Positions 6,863-16,009 of a DNA stretch of 64,000 bases are shown one piece after another. Origin of the DNA: DATBVX01 sp963724625 (GTDB taxonomy: Bacteria > Pseudomonadota > Gammaproteobacteria > Steroidobacterales > Steroidobacteraceae); contig CAVRVO010000029.1 of NCBI GenBank assembly GCA_963724625.1, forward strand, positions 430,079-494,078, in the 5' to 3' direction. The first letter of the stretch is position 1; the number at the start of each line of letters is the position of its first letter. Below the pieces are notes generated by a model. That model had not been told where the DNA came from, ran no database searches, and saw only the letters and a list, made by a program, of their open reading frames with translations. A program made the position numbers and the translations under genes.

Positions 6863-9129
6863 TGTCCGAACGCAACACCCCGGTAAAAATCAAAGACTTG
6901 ATCACGTTGTCACTTCGCTCCAGCTTCCCGGCGCAACTCGCACTCCTGCTCGTGCTGGCCTGCAGCCGCGCGGCGGCCGATGAGCCTTGTTGCGCGAACG
7001 CAGAGAGCGAGGACCAGGAACAACTCTGCGGCCCCGTTGCCGCTCCGCTACCGCCTCCGACCTCCACCACCAGCCCCGCCGACGAAGACATCGAAGTCAG
7101 CAGCCAGGGCGCCGAGCTCAGCCGTACCGGCGATGCGCTATTGAAAGGCAAAGTGGACGTGCGACAAGGTGACCGACATCTCAGTGCGGAAGATGTGAAG
7201 TACGACGATGCGACGCGGAGCCTCTCGGTAGAGGGCAACGTCGAGTACCAGGACCCGGTGGTCCGCGTACGCGGCGCTACAGGCACCTACGATGCCGCCG
7301 GCGGGGCCTCGTTCGGCGGTGCGGAATTCGAGTTGCCGTCACGGCCTGCGCGCGGATCCGCCAAGGAGATCGTGGTCAAGCGCGACGGACAGGTGAGTCT
7401 CGACGATGTCAGGTACACGACCTGCCCGGTGGGCAATGAAGACTGGGTGCTGAAGGCCGGAGACATCGACCTGGATACGGCCACTCGAAATGGCAGCGGA
7501 CGTCGCATCCGCCTCGACTTCAAAGGCGTGCCGATCCTCTACACGCCGTACATCTCCTTCCCGCTGGGCAATGAACGCAAGTCCGGGTTCCTGTTCCCCG
7601 AGTTTGGTGTCTCGGACCGCAACGGAGTCGAGCTGGGCGCACCGTACTACTTCAATCTCGCCCCCAACTACGATCTGCTGCTGACGCCCAGGATCTGGAC
7701 CAATCGGGGCCTGGCACTCGAGACCGAATTCCGTTATCTCGGTCATGGGGATCGCGGCGAGATCGATGCACTCGTCCTGCCCAGCGATAAGCTGCGCGAT
7801 AACGACAATCGCAGCTACGTGCATTGGACCAACCGCAGCGATTTCTGGGAACGCTGGCGCTTCGTTGCCGATGCGGCCAACGTCAGCGACAACAACTATT
7901 TCGAGGACTTCGGCCAGGGTTCCGAGATCACGAGCACGCTGTACGTCAAGCGCGATGCGCAGCTGCGCTACTACGGGGAACACTGGACGCTTGTCGGTCA
8001 AGCTGAGAATTTTCAGACCATCGACCAGACCATTCCGCAGGAATCGCGACCGTACACGATTCTGCCGCGCATCCTGGCGCGCGGGCTGTGGGAAGACACG
8101 CCGCTCGGTCTCGAGTACCAGCTCGACGGCGAGATGGTGTACTTCACGCGCGATGAGGGCGTGACCGGCGGGCGTCTCGACGTCGAACCGCAGATACGCT
8201 GGCCGCTGCGCAGACCCGGCTACTACATCGTGCCCGAAGCAGCCTATCGTTATACAGGCTACCAGCTCGATAACGTCGCGACCGGCGCAGCCAACTCGCC
8301 ATCGCGTGCCGCGCCGATCTTCAGCCTGGACAGCGGCCTGACCTTCGAGCGCATCACGCCCCAACGCATTGCGACCCTTGCACCGCGCCTGCTGTACCTG
8401 TACGTGCCCTTTCGCGATCAGAACGATCTGCCGGTGTTCGACACCGGGATTCCGGACCTGAATCTGGTGGAGCTGTTCCGCCGCAATCGCTTTGTTGGCG
8501 CTGACCGATTGAGCGATGCCAATCAGCTCAGCGGCGGCGTCACCGCGCGGCTCATCGACACCGCGAACGGGCAGCAGTACCTGAGCGCGACCCTCGGTGA
8601 AACATGGTACTTCGAGAGTCCGCGTGTACTGCTTCCCGACGAGGTGCCGTCGAACCGGCAGTACTCGAACTTCGTCGGGGAGCTCGAGCTGAGCGCCTAC
8701 CGGCACTGGAACATGCGCCTGGGACTGGAGTGGAATCCGGATGCCACCCAGAGCGAGAAGGGGCAGATCAGCGTGCAATACAAGCCCGCCGCGCAGTCGG
8801 TCGTGAATCTTGGATACCGCTTCCGGCGCGACCTGATCGAGCAGGTCGACGGGTCGGTCGCCTGGCCAATCGCGCGGCGCTGGAACGTCTATACGGGTGC
8901 GATCTACTCGCTGCGCGACGAGGCACTGATCGACCAGTTTGCAGGTTTCGAATATGTGAGCTGTTGCTGGCGCGTGCGCCTCGTGCAGCGGCGCTATGTC
9001 AGCAGCCGTACCGGCCAGCGCGACAGCTCCCTGGCCCTGCAGCTGGAACTCAACGGCATGAGCAGTGTCGGAGTGCCCGCGGACGCTTTTCTCGAGAACG
9101 CAATTCGAGGATACTCGCGCACCCAATAA
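6862..9129 (+). CDS. lptD: LPS-assembly outer membrane protein LptD
   Basis: A 755-residue outer-membrane translocon that inserts lipopolysaccharide with LptE. Seen: N-terminal hydrophobic signal (SFPAQLALLLVLACSRAAA), OstA/LptA-like jellyroll (GNVEYQDPVVRVRGATG), the conserved DDVRYTTCPVGNEDW region, a long beta-barrel region rich in aromatic alternation, and a CC pair near the C-terminus (YVSCCWRVRLVQRRY) that pairs with N-terminal cysteines (EPCC) in the disulfides needed for function. The GTG start at 6862 is uncertain; TTG 6898 or 6907 would still retain the signal peptide. First gene of the lptD-surA-pdxA-rsmA operon. Confidence 0.94.
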   Translation: MSERNTPVKIKDLITLSLRSSFPAQLALLLVLACSRAAADEPCCANAESEDQEQLCGPVAAPLPPPTSTTSPADEDIEVSSQGAELSRTGDALLKGKVDVRQGDRHLSAEDVKYDDATRSLSVEGNVEYQDPVVRVRGATGTYDAAGGASFGGAEFELPSRPARGSAKEIVVKRDGQVSLDDVRYTTCPVGNEDWVLKAGDIDLDTATRNGSGRRIRLDFKGVPILYTPYISFPLGNERKSGFLFPEFGVSDRNGVELGAPYYFNLAPNYDLLLTPRIWTNRGLALETEFRYLGHGDRGEIDALVLPSDKLRDNDNRSYVHWTNRSDFWERWRFVADAANVSDNNYFEDFGQGSEITSTLYVKRDAQLRYYGEHWTLVGQAENFQTIDQTIPQESRPYTILPRILARGLWEDTPLGLEYQLDGEMVYFTRDEGVTGGRLDVEPQIRWPLRRPGYYIVPEAAYRYTGYQLDNVATGAANSPSRAAPIFSLDSGLTFERITPQRIATLAPRLLYLYVPFRDQNDLPVFDTGIPDLNLVELFRRNRFVGADRLSDANQLSGGVTARLIDTANGQQYLSATLGETWYFESPRVLLPDEVPSNRQYSNFVGELELSAYRHWNMRLGLEWNPDATQSEKGQISVQYKPAAQSVVNLGYRFRRDLIEQVDGSVAWPIARRWNVYTGAIYSLRDEALIDQFAGFEYVSCCWRVRLVQRRYVSSRTGQRDSSLALQLELNGMSSVGVPADAFLENAIRGYSRTQ

Positions 9130-9156
9130 AGCACTGATTACCGCGGATTCTCCTCT

Positions 9157-10458
9157 ATGCCCCTGACCAGATCCCTTATCCCCCTGCTGTTGGTTCTATT
9201 GAGCGCCGAGGCGTTTGCGCAAAGCCGCGAACTCGCTACCAGTGGCGTTCTGCTCGATCGTGTGGCCGCGGTGGTCAACGACGGCGTGGTGCTGAAAAGC
9301 GAAGTCGATGAACAGGTCCAGATGGTCACTGAACGGCTGCAGCAGCAGCGCACCGAGCTGCCGGCGGCCAACGTGCTGCGCCAGCAGATTCTCGAGCGTC
9401 TCGTGGTCCAGGAAATCCAGCTGCAGCGCGCCGACCGCGGCGGCGTGAAGGTGTCGGACGAGATGCTCAACAACTCGCTGCGCGACGTGGCCGAGCGCAA
9501 CAAGATGACTCTCGATCAGCTGCCACGCGCCCTGGAATCGCAGGGCATCAACTACTCCGCCTATCGCGAATCGATGCGCAAGGAGATGACCATTTCGTTG
9601 CTGCGTCGGCGCGACGTGCTGGAGAAGATCAACGTTACGCCGCGTGAGATCGACCAATACCTCGCCAAGCAGAGCGGCTCCATCGACAACCAGGAATTCA
9701 ATATTTCGCACATCCTGCTCGCCCTGCCCCAGGCGGCGACGCCTGGACAGCTCGAGGAAGTAAGCGCACATGCACGGGACGTCTACGAGCGAGCGCGCAA
9801 GGGCGAGGACTTTGCGCAGCTGGCGGTAACCTACTCGAACAGCCAGACTGCCCTTGACGGCGGTTCACTCGGCTGGCGCAAAGGGCCGCAACTGCCAACC
9901 TTCATCGCCGATCTGGTCGCTCAGATGCAACCCGGCGACATCGCCGAGCCGGTACGAACTCCCAGTGGCTTTCACATCATCAAGCTGAACGAGCGGCGCG
10001 GCGCTGAAGAGCAGGTCATGGTCAACCAGGTGCATGCGCGCCATATCCTCATGCGCACCAATGAGCTGCAGGACGATGCCACCGTGAAGCAGAAGCTCGA
10101 AGCACTGCGCAAGCGCATTCTCGACGGCGAGGACTTCGCCGGCGTGGCGGCGGTGACATCGGAAGATCCCGGTTCCGCGACACAGGGCGGTGATCTCGGA
10201 TGGGAGTCACCGAACTCCTTCGCGCCTGAATTCGCAAAGGTGCTCACAGGATTGCAGGAGAACGAGATCAGCGAACCCTTCAAGACGCAGTTCGGCTGGC
10301 ACATTGTCCAGCTGCTGGGAACGCGCACGCACGACAACACCGACGAAGTGCGCCGGCAACGCGCATACACGGCGCTGCGCGAGAGCAAGGCCGATGAGGA
10401 GACCGAGCTCTGGCTGCGCCGGCTGCGCGACGAGGCCTACGTCGAGTACAAGATGTAG
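9157..10458 (+). CDS. surA: periplasmic chaperone and peptidyl-prolyl isomerase SurA
   Basis: A 433-residue periplasmic chaperone for outer-membrane proteins, LptD being a main client. Seen: signal peptide (SLIPLLLVLLSAEAFAQS), N-terminal chaperone domain (LLDRVAAVVNDGVVLKSEVD), and two parvulin domains starting near HILLALPQAATPG (about residue 188) and ARHILMRTNELQDD (about residue 297), each with the GGSLGW/GGDLGW motif. Starts 27 bases after lptD, same strand. Confidence 0.96.
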   Translation: MPLTRSLIPLLLVLLSAEAFAQSRELATSGVLLDRVAAVVNDGVVLKSEVDEQVQMVTERLQQQRTELPAANVLRQQILERLVVQEIQLQRADRGGVKVSDEMLNNSLRDVAERNKMTLDQLPRALESQGINYSAYRESMRKEMTISLLRRRDVLEKINVTPREIDQYLAKQSGSIDNQEFNISHILLALPQAATPGQLEEVSAHARDVYERARKGEDFAQLAVTYSNSQTALDGGSLGWRKGPQLPTFIADLVAQMQPGDIAEPVRTPSGFHIIKLNERRGAEEQVMVNQVHARHILMRTNELQDDATVKQKLEALRKRILDGEDFAGVAAVTSEDPGSATQGGDLGWESPNSFAPEFAKVLTGLQENEISEPFKTQFGWHIVQLLGTRTHDNTDEVRRQRAYTALRESKADEETELWLRRLRDEAYVEYKM

Positions 10459-10527
10459 CGCGCTCGGGGCGCCCGCATGCGACCATTGGCTGCACGGTGC
10501 GCCTAGCATCTGCACCGTAGGCGACGT

Positions 10528-11521
10528 TTGAAATCTGTGCAGAGCTTCCCTCGAATAATCCTGACCTCAGGCGAGCCGGCCGGGATCGGTCCGGATCTGT
10601 GCCTGAAGCTCGTCGAGCAGGATTGGCCCTGCGAGCTGGTGATCGCCGCGGATCCCGGGCTGCTGCGCTGCCCGCGCCAGACTTCTCAACCTCGACCCAC
10701 AGATCGAGGAATTCTCACCTCAGGCCGAGCGGACACCGCACCGTGCGCGGATGGTGCGCGTCATCGCCACGGTGTTGGCGACTCCTGTGGAAGCGGGCCG
10801 GCTCAACGCGGCCAACGCCCGCTACGTGCTCGCGCTCCTCGACCGTGCGGTCGATGGTTGTCTGGCCGGTGAGTTCGATGCAATGGTTACGGCGCCGGTA
10901 CAGAAGAGCGTTCTCAATGAAGCCGGCGTGGCCTTCACCGGGCACACCGAGTACCTCGCGGCGCGCACGAATACGTCTCGGCCAGTGATGCTGCTGGTGG
11001 CGGAGCGCCTGCGCGTGGCGCTCGCGACCACCCATCTGCCATTGCGCTCCGTGAGCGAGGCGCTGAGCAGCACACTGCTACAGGAAGTGATGGCTGTCAT
11101 CGACGCGGACCTGCGCAAGCGCTTCGGCTTCGCGCGACCGCGCATCCTGGTGTGCGGACTGAACCCGCACGCCGGTGAGAGCGGTCACCTCGGACGCGAA
11201 GAGATCGAGATCATCGCGCCCGCAGTTGCCGCGGCACGCAGGGATGGCGTTGATGCGAGCGGGCCGGTGCCGGCGGACACGGCGTTCACACCGCGATCGC
11301 TCGCGGGCGCCGACGTCGTGCTCGCCATGTATCACGACCAGGGATTGCCAGTGCTCAAGTTTGCGGGTTTCGGCGGGGCCGTAAACGTAACGCTCGGCCT
11401 GCCGTTCATTCGCACTTCAGTCGACCATGGCACCGCACTCGATCTCGCCGGCACGGGGCAGGCTGATGTCGGCAGTCTTGCGGCGGCCTTGCAGCAGGCG
11501 ATCGAGCTGGCGCAGGGCTAG
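10528..11521 (+). pseudogene. pdxA: 4-hydroxythreonine-4-phosphate dehydrogenase, frameshifted
   Basis: PdxA oxidises 4-phosphohydroxy-L-threonine in vitamin B6 synthesis. The reading frame is split: frame 1 carries the N-terminus (ILTSGEPAGIGPDLCLKLVE ending at ADPGLL) and frame 2 carries the rest (from AARARLLNLDPQIEEF to the end), including metal-binding FTGHTEYLAA and YHDQGLPVLKF. Dropping C10666 joins them without gaps into a 330-residue protein, the normal family length. The start is TTG 10528 or GTG 10537. Since pdxA is a housekeeping gene in an intact operon, a sequence error is likelier than real loss. Confidence 0.88.
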
Positions 11522-11524
11522 CGC

Positions 11525-12304
11525 ATGAGAAGGGAAGCTCGTGCGCGCAGGCGCTTCGGGCAGCATTTTCTTCACGATCCGAAGGTCATCGAGCGTATCG
11601 TCGCGACGATCGATCCGCGGCCCGACCAGGCACTGATCGAGATCGGCCCGGGACGCGGGGCCCTTACCGCACCCCTTCTGCAGCGCGCCGGCGAACTGAC
11701 TGCAATCGAAATCGATCGCGATCTGGCGGGCGCCCTGCAGGCGCGGTTCGGCGCGCCGCTGAAGCTGATCGTTGCTGATGTGCTGGATGTGGACTTCACC
11801 ACCCTGCGCGCCGACCGCAAGCCGCTGCGCGTCATCGGCAACCTGCCCTACAACATTTCAACCCCACTCCTGTTCTATCTGCTGGCGCAGCGTGGGGCGA
11901 TTCTCGACATGCACTTCATGCTGCAGCGGGAAGTGGTAGAGCGCATGGTCGCCGTGCCTGGAACGAAGGCTTACGGCCGCCTGACGGTGATGCTCGCACC
12001 GTGGGTGCGTGTTGAGTCGGTGCTCGATGTGGGAGCGGGAGCGTTTCGGCCGGCGCCAAAGGTCGCTTCGGCGGTAGTGCGCATCACTCCGTTTGCCGGG
12101 CCCGCATTTCCGATCCTCTCCACCGAGCGCTTCGAGCGCGTGGTGCGCGCCGCCTTCTCACAGCGGCGCAAGACACTGCGCAACGCACTCAAGGGACTGG
12201 TGAGCGAAGAGCAGCTGCGCGGGCTGGCAATAGACCCGGGCTTGCGCCCGGAGAGGCTCGAGCCGCGGCAGTTTGCCCTGATCGCCGCCTCGTTGGACGC
12301 CTGA
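11525..12304 (+). CDS. rsmA: 16S rRNA (adenine1518/1519-N6)-dimethyltransferase
   Basis: A 259-residue rRNA methyltransferase (KsgA) that dimethylates two adenines in helix 45 of 16S rRNA. Seen: RRRFGQHFLHDPKVIERIV, SAM-binding ALIEIGPGRGALTAPLL, catalytic IGNLPYNISTPLL. Starts three bases after the pdxA stop, in the usual operon order. Confidence 0.96.
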   Translation: MRREARARRRFGQHFLHDPKVIERIVATIDPRPDQALIEIGPGRGALTAPLLQRAGELTAIEIDRDLAGALQARFGAPLKLIVADVLDVDFTTLRADRKPLRVIGNLPYNISTPLLFYLLAQRGAILDMHFMLQREVVERMVAVPGTKAYGRLTVMLAPWVRVESVLDVGAGAFRPAPKVASAVVRITPFAGPAFPILSTERFERVVRAAFSQRRKTLRNALKGLVSEEQLRGLAIDPGLRPERLEPRQFALIAASLDA

Positions 12305-12326
12305 GAAACTGTCAGCGGGTCCCCGC

Positions 12327-12332
12327 TATAAT
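12327..12332 (+). promoter_or_regulatory. TATAAT -10 box before the universal stress gene
   Basis: A consensus -10 hexamer between rsmA and the usp gene, 26 bases before the ATG at 12359. No convincing -35 at 16-18 bases upstream. It suggests that the stress gene can be transcribed separately from the rsmA operon. Confidence 0.35.
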
Positions 12333-12358
12333 CGGCCGGTCCAGTGCCGGAGACCGCC

Positions 12359-12790
12359 ATGCACGAATACCGCAAGATTCTCCTCGTCGTGGATCTCACT
12401 GAGGATAGCGACGTGGTCGGCGAACGGGCGAAGGCTATCGCGGCCTGCTATCAATCCACTATCCAGTTGCTGCACGTGGTCGAGTACGTGCCCGTGGAGC
12501 CGATGGGCGAGACGCTCTTGCCCTCGGTCCAGATCGAAGAGGAGCTCATCGAGCGCGCGCGCGTCCGCCTCAAGGAGCTCGCCGGCTCCCTCGGGCTGGG
12601 TGGGAGCGAATGCTTCGTGGAGGCAGGTAACATAAAAGCGGAGATCATCCGCGTGGCGCAGGAGCAGAAGGTCAACCTGATCGTGCTCGGCAGCCGCGAG
12701 CGCCACGGCCTCGCAATCCTGCTGAATTTCACCGAGGACACAGTGTTGCACGCATCCCCGTGCGATGTACTCGCGGTTCGCCTGCACTAG
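12359..12790 (+). CDS. universal stress protein family (UspA-like)
   Basis: A 143-residue single-domain Usp-fold protein, start ATG 12359 (MHEYRKILLVVDLTEDSD). The C-terminal region IVLGSRERHGLAILLNFTED replaces the glycine-rich G-2X-G-9X-G(S/T) ATP loop, so it is closer to non-ATP-binding UspA than to ATP-binding members. It lies between rsmA and apaG, where most relatives have no gene. A -10 box precedes it. Function beyond stress response cannot be told from sequence. Confidence 0.85.
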   Translation: MHEYRKILLVVDLTEDSDVVGERAKAIAACYQSTIQLLHVVEYVPVEPMGETLLPSVQIEEELIERARVRLKELAGSLGLGGSECFVEAGNIKAEIIRVAQEQKVNLIVLGSRERHGLAILLNFTEDTVLHASPCDVLAVRLH

Positions 12791-12819
12791 CGGCGATTCA
12801 TTTCCGGTACACTGGTGTC

Positions 12820-13221
12820 ATGACTGCTACCGGCTCCAGCCGTGAAAAGACACGTCACGCGATCCGTGTCGACGTCGAGACTAATTTCGTCGATGATCAG
12901 TCTGATCCGCGCGAGCGCCGCTTCGTATTTGCGTACACCATCACGATCCGCAATGAGGGATTGGTGCCCGCTCGGCTGATGACCCGCCACTGGATCATCA
13001 CCGACGCCAACGGCAAGGTGCAGGAGGTTCGCGGCGACGGCGTGGTAGGCGAGCAGCCGTATCTGAAACCCGGCCAGGGCTTTCGTTACTCCAGCGGCGC
13101 AATTATCGAGACGCCGGTCGGCGCCATGCAGGGCACTTACCAGATGGTCGCGGACGACGGCCAGCAGTTCGACGCGCCGATTGCACCGTTTACACTGGCG
13201 ATGCCCGGAGTGCTTCACTAG
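12820..13221 (+). CDS. apaG: ApaG (Co2+/Mg2+ efflux-associated protein)
   Basis: A 133-residue fibronectin-type beta-sandwich protein; start ATG 12820 chosen because the upstream extension to 12760 lies in usp. Seen: the signature RFVFAYTITIRNEG, LMTRHWIITDANGKVQEVRG and the GxGxxG-like region VRGDGVVGEQPYLKPGQ. Known: apaG mutants show altered cobalt resistance, but its biochemical role is unclear. Followed directly by apaH, as in E. coli. Confidence 0.94.
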   Translation: MTATGSSREKTRHAIRVDVETNFVDDQSDPRERRFVFAYTITIRNEGLVPARLMTRHWIITDANGKVQEVRGDGVVGEQPYLKPGQGFRYSSGAIIETPVGAMQGTYQMVADDGQQFDAPIAPFTLAMPGVLH

Positions 13222-13224
13222 GAA

Positions 13225-14058
13225 ATGGCGCTCTACGCGATCGGCGACGTCCAAGGATGCGACCAGGAACTCGGCGATCTTCTTCGTCGTATTCGCTTCC
13301 GCCCCGATCGCGACCGGCTGTGGTTCGTGGGCGATATCGTCAATCGTGGTCCGCGCTCTCTCGCAGCACTGCGCCGCGTGCATGCGCTGCGCGACAATGC
13401 TGTCGTCGTTCTCGGTAACCACGACCTGCACCTGCTGGCTGTGGTCCACAGTCGCACGCGACAGTTGCGTGATGGGGACACACTGGAGGAGGTGCTCAAA
13501 GCGCCGGATCGCGATCGATTGCTCGAATGGCTGATCCATCGGCCGCTCTTTCATCACGATAAGACCCTCGACCTCGCGATGGTGCACGCGGGTTTGCCGC
13601 CGCAGTGGAGCCTGTCGTTCGCCCGCTCGGCTGCCGCGGAGGTGCGCAAAGCCCTGCGCACCAATCCGACTCGCCTGTTCACGCACATGTACGGCAACAA
13701 GCCCGACAAATGGAGCGAGACGCTTACCGGTTACGATCGGTTGCGGTTCATGGTCAACTGCTTCACGCGTCTGCGCTATTGCGATGCCAAGGGCCGCATC
13801 AATCTGAAACTCAAGGATGCGCCACGCGATGTGGGTGCCCCGTGGCTACCGTGGTTCAGGGTGCCTGGCCGAGCCAGCCGCGATGCCCGCATCGTGTGTG
13901 GTCATTGGTCGACGCTCGGTTACTACGACCACCACAACGTGCTTGCCATCGATGCTGGCTGCGTATGGGGTGGCAGCCTTTGCGCGGTTCGCCTGGACAA
14001 GCCTCGCGATCCGGTACGCCTGCGTTGTCGCACGCACCAGAGGCCGGACGCCGACTAG
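13225..14058 (+). CDS. apaH: symmetrical bis(5'-nucleosyl)-tetraphosphatase
   Basis: A 277-residue calcineurin-fold phosphatase that splits Ap4A into two ADP and can remove Np4 caps from RNA. Seen: metal-binding motifs YAIGDVQGCDQEL, LWFVGDIVNRGP and VVLGNHDLHLLAV near the N-terminus, MVHAGLPPQW and the C-terminal GHWSTLG. Three bases after apaG. Confidence 0.95.
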   Translation: MALYAIGDVQGCDQELGDLLRRIRFRPDRDRLWFVGDIVNRGPRSLAALRRVHALRDNAVVVLGNHDLHLLAVVHSRTRQLRDGDTLEEVLKAPDRDRLLEWLIHRPLFHHDKTLDLAMVHAGLPPQWSLSFARSAAAEVRKALRTNPTRLFTHMYGNKPDKWSETLTGYDRLRFMVNCFTRLRYCDAKGRINLKLKDAPRDVGAPWLPWFRVPGRASRDARIVCGHWSTLGYYDHHNVLAIDAGCVWGGSLCAVRLDKPRDPVRLRCRTHQRPDAD

Positions 14059-14094
14059 AAAGCGTCCGCGCGCCGGTTGTGGTGACGGCGCGTC

Positions 14095-14100
14095 TATAAT
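14095..14100 (+). promoter_or_regulatory. TATAAT -10 box before the kynurenine-pathway operon
   Basis: A consensus -10 in the 66-base gap between apaH and the aldehyde dehydrogenase, 24 bases before its ATG. The best -35-like sequence (TTGTGG at 14077) is only 12 bases away, so the promoter may need an activator or be misjudged. It marks the likely start of transcription of the tryptophan breakdown genes. Confidence 0.3.
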
Positions 14101-14124
14101 GTCGGCATTCCTACCTCACCCGCC

Positions 14125-15570
14125 ATGCTCGATCTACTCAACTATGTGGGCGGCCGTACCCAGCCCGCCCGCTCGGGACGCTGGTTCGATGTGTACGAAC
14201 CGGCTACCGGCAAGGCATATGCGCGCGCTCCGGAATCAGACGCGAGCGATGTGCAGCAGGCCGTGGAAGCGGCTCGCGGCGCCTTTGTCGGCTGGCGCGA
14301 CCTGCCCGGCGCCGAGCGTGCCGCCTGGCTCAACCGGATCGCGGATCTGATCGAACGCGATTTCGACACTTTTGCGAGCGCGGAGTCCCAGGATACGGGC
14401 AAACCATTGAGCCTGGCCCGCTCGCTCGATATTCCCCGCGCCATCGCCAACCTGCGGTTCTTTGCCGGTGCTGCGACACAGTTCGCGAGCGAAGCACACG
14501 CCATGGAAGTGGGCGCGATCAACTACACCCTGCGCCAGCCCCACGGCGTGGTCGCCGGAATTTCGCCGTGGAATCTGCCGCTCTATCTGCTCACGTGGAA
14601 AATCGCTCCCGCACTCGCCGCGGGCAATTGCGTCATCGCCAAGCCATCAGAAGTGACACCACTCACTGCTTCACTGCTTGCGGAGCGTTGCATCGAGGCG
14701 AAACTGCCGAACGGCGTTCTCAATGTGCTCCATGGCGCAGGTCGCAATGTCGGCGAGGCCATCGTGGCGCACCCGGAAGTGCGTGCCATTTCCTTCACGG
14801 GTGGCACCTCCACAGGACGTGCCATCGCTGCGGCGGGCGCAACACAGTTCAAGAAGCTCGCGCTCGAGCTCGGCGGCAAGAATCCCACGCTGGTGTTCGG
14901 CGATTGCGATTTCGAGCGCGCGGTGGAAGGCGCAGTTCGCGCGGCGTTCGCGAATCAGGGGGAGATCTGCCTGTGTGGCTCGCGCGTGCTCATCGAGCAC
15001 ACGATCTATGCGCGCTTTCGCGAGGCATTCGTGGAGCGGGTGAAGCGCTTGCGTGTCGGCGACCCGCTGGAATCCGCAACCGACCAGGGCGCGATCGTAT
15101 CCGAGGCGCATCTGCAGAAAGTGGCTGCGGCAGTTGAACAGGCACGCGCCGACGGCGGTCAGATTCTCTGCGGTGGCAAGACCACGATAGTGGACACCGC
15201 GCGCTGCCGCAGGGGCTGGTTCCACGAGCCCACGGTCATCGACGGCTTGAAAGCGGAGTGCGCGGCGAACCAGGAGGAGATCTTTGGTCCCGTCGCGACA
15301 CTCCAATCCTTCGGCGACGAAAGCGATGCGCTGCGCATCGCGAACGGCACGCCGTACGGACTCGCGGCCTCGATCTGGAGCCGTGATATTGAGCGCTGTC
15401 ACCGCGTGGCCGCGCGCCTGGAATCAGGGCTGGTGTGGGTGAATACCTGGATGCTGCGCGACCTGCGCACGCCAATGGGCGGGGTCAAGCACTCCGGCCT
15501 CGGTCGCGAAGGTGGCTTCGAGGCCATGCGCTTCTTCACCGAGCCTCGCAACGTCTGCGTCAAGTACTGA
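14125..15570 (+). CDS. 2-aminomuconic 6-semialdehyde dehydrogenase
   Basis: A 481-residue NAD-dependent aldehyde dehydrogenase. Seen: ISPWNLPLYLLTWKIAPAL (oxyanion Asn), SFTGGTSTGRAIA (NAD binding), catalytic Glu in ALELGGKNPT and catalytic Cys in FANQGEICLCGSRV. Known: the family includes 2-hydroxymuconic and 2-aminomuconic semialdehyde dehydrogenases (XylG, AmnC, NbaE). The six following genes of the kynurenine route point to 2-aminomuconic semialdehyde as substrate; this part is inference from context. First gene of the cluster. Confidence 0.9.
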   Translation: MLDLLNYVGGRTQPARSGRWFDVYEPATGKAYARAPESDASDVQQAVEAARGAFVGWRDLPGAERAAWLNRIADLIERDFDTFASAESQDTGKPLSLARSLDIPRAIANLRFFAGAATQFASEAHAMEVGAINYTLRQPHGVVAGISPWNLPLYLLTWKIAPALAAGNCVIAKPSEVTPLTASLLAERCIEAKLPNGVLNVLHGAGRNVGEAIVAHPEVRAISFTGGTSTGRAIAAAGATQFKKLALELGGKNPTLVFGDCDFERAVEGAVRAAFANQGEICLCGSRVLIEHTIYARFREAFVERVKRLRVGDPLESATDQGAIVSEAHLQKVAAAVEQARADGGQILCGGKTTIVDTARCRRGWFHEPTVIDGLKAECAANQEEIFGPVATLQSFGDESDALRIANGTPYGLAASIWSRDIERCHRVAARLESGLVWVNTWMLRDLRTPMGGVKHSGLGREGGFEAMRFFTEPRNVCVKY

Positions 15571-15580
15571 AAGCTATGCC

Positions 15581-16003
15581 ATGACATCGGACATCGTTCT
15601 TTCATCGCGTGCGCCTGAGGCGCTCGGCTCCTACCCTCACGCGCGACGCGTCGGGAACCTGCTGTTCATTTCCGGGATGGGGCCGCGCAAGCGCGGCGAG
15701 AAGGGAGTTGCCGGCGTCGAACTGGACTCGTCCGGCCGCGTAATTCGGTACGACATCGAAGCGCAATGTCGCGCAGTGTTCGACAACGTGCGCATCATTC
15801 TCGAGGACGCGGGCTCGAGCTGGGAACGGCTCGTCGACGTGACGGTGTTCCTGACCGACCTCGAGCGCGATTTCGCGATCTACAATCGAATCTACGCCGA
15901 GTATTTCGGCGGCGTTCGCCCGTGCCGAACGACCATTGGCGTTGCGCGCCTGCCGGGCCCGATCGCGATCGAGCTCAAGTGTATTGCTACGCTCCCGGAG
16001 TGA
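15581..16003 (+). CDS. 2-aminomuconate deaminase (RidA family)
   Basis: A 140-residue RidA/YjgF/UK114-fold protein, start ATG 15581 (MTSDIVLSSRAPEALGSYPH), 10 bases after the dehydrogenase stop. Seen: LLFISGMGPRKRGEKGVAGV, the subunit-interface VTVFLTDLERDFAIYNRIY and active-site arginine in RPCRTTIGVARLPGP. Known: the 2-aminomuconate deaminases AmnD/NbaF belong to this fold and work directly after 2-aminomuconic semialdehyde dehydrogenase. The context supports this over a general enamine/imine deaminase. Confidence 0.88.
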   Translation: MTSDIVLSSRAPEALGSYPHARRVGNLLFISGMGPRKRGEKGVAGVELDSSGRVIRYDIEAQCRAVFDNVRIILEDAGSSWERLVDVTVFLTDLERDFAIYNRIYAEYFGGVRPCRTTIGVARLPGPIAIELKCIATLPE

Positions 16004-16009
16004 GCTGTC

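Noticed and set aside
7339..9126. 595-residue open frame antisense to lptD
   Set aside because: High GC lowers stop frequency in the opposite strand; the translation lacks known motifs while lptD on the plus strand is conserved end to end.
10459..10527. Terminator between surA and pdxA (ACGGTGC...GCACCGT)
   Set aside because: Only a seven-base stem with an 11-base loop and no T run, inside an operon that should be read through.
10660..10672. Programmed +1 frameshifting in pdxA
   Set aside because: No shared slippery site exists among the 13 sites, no stop codon sits in the shift site, and pdxA is not known to use recoding; error is simpler.
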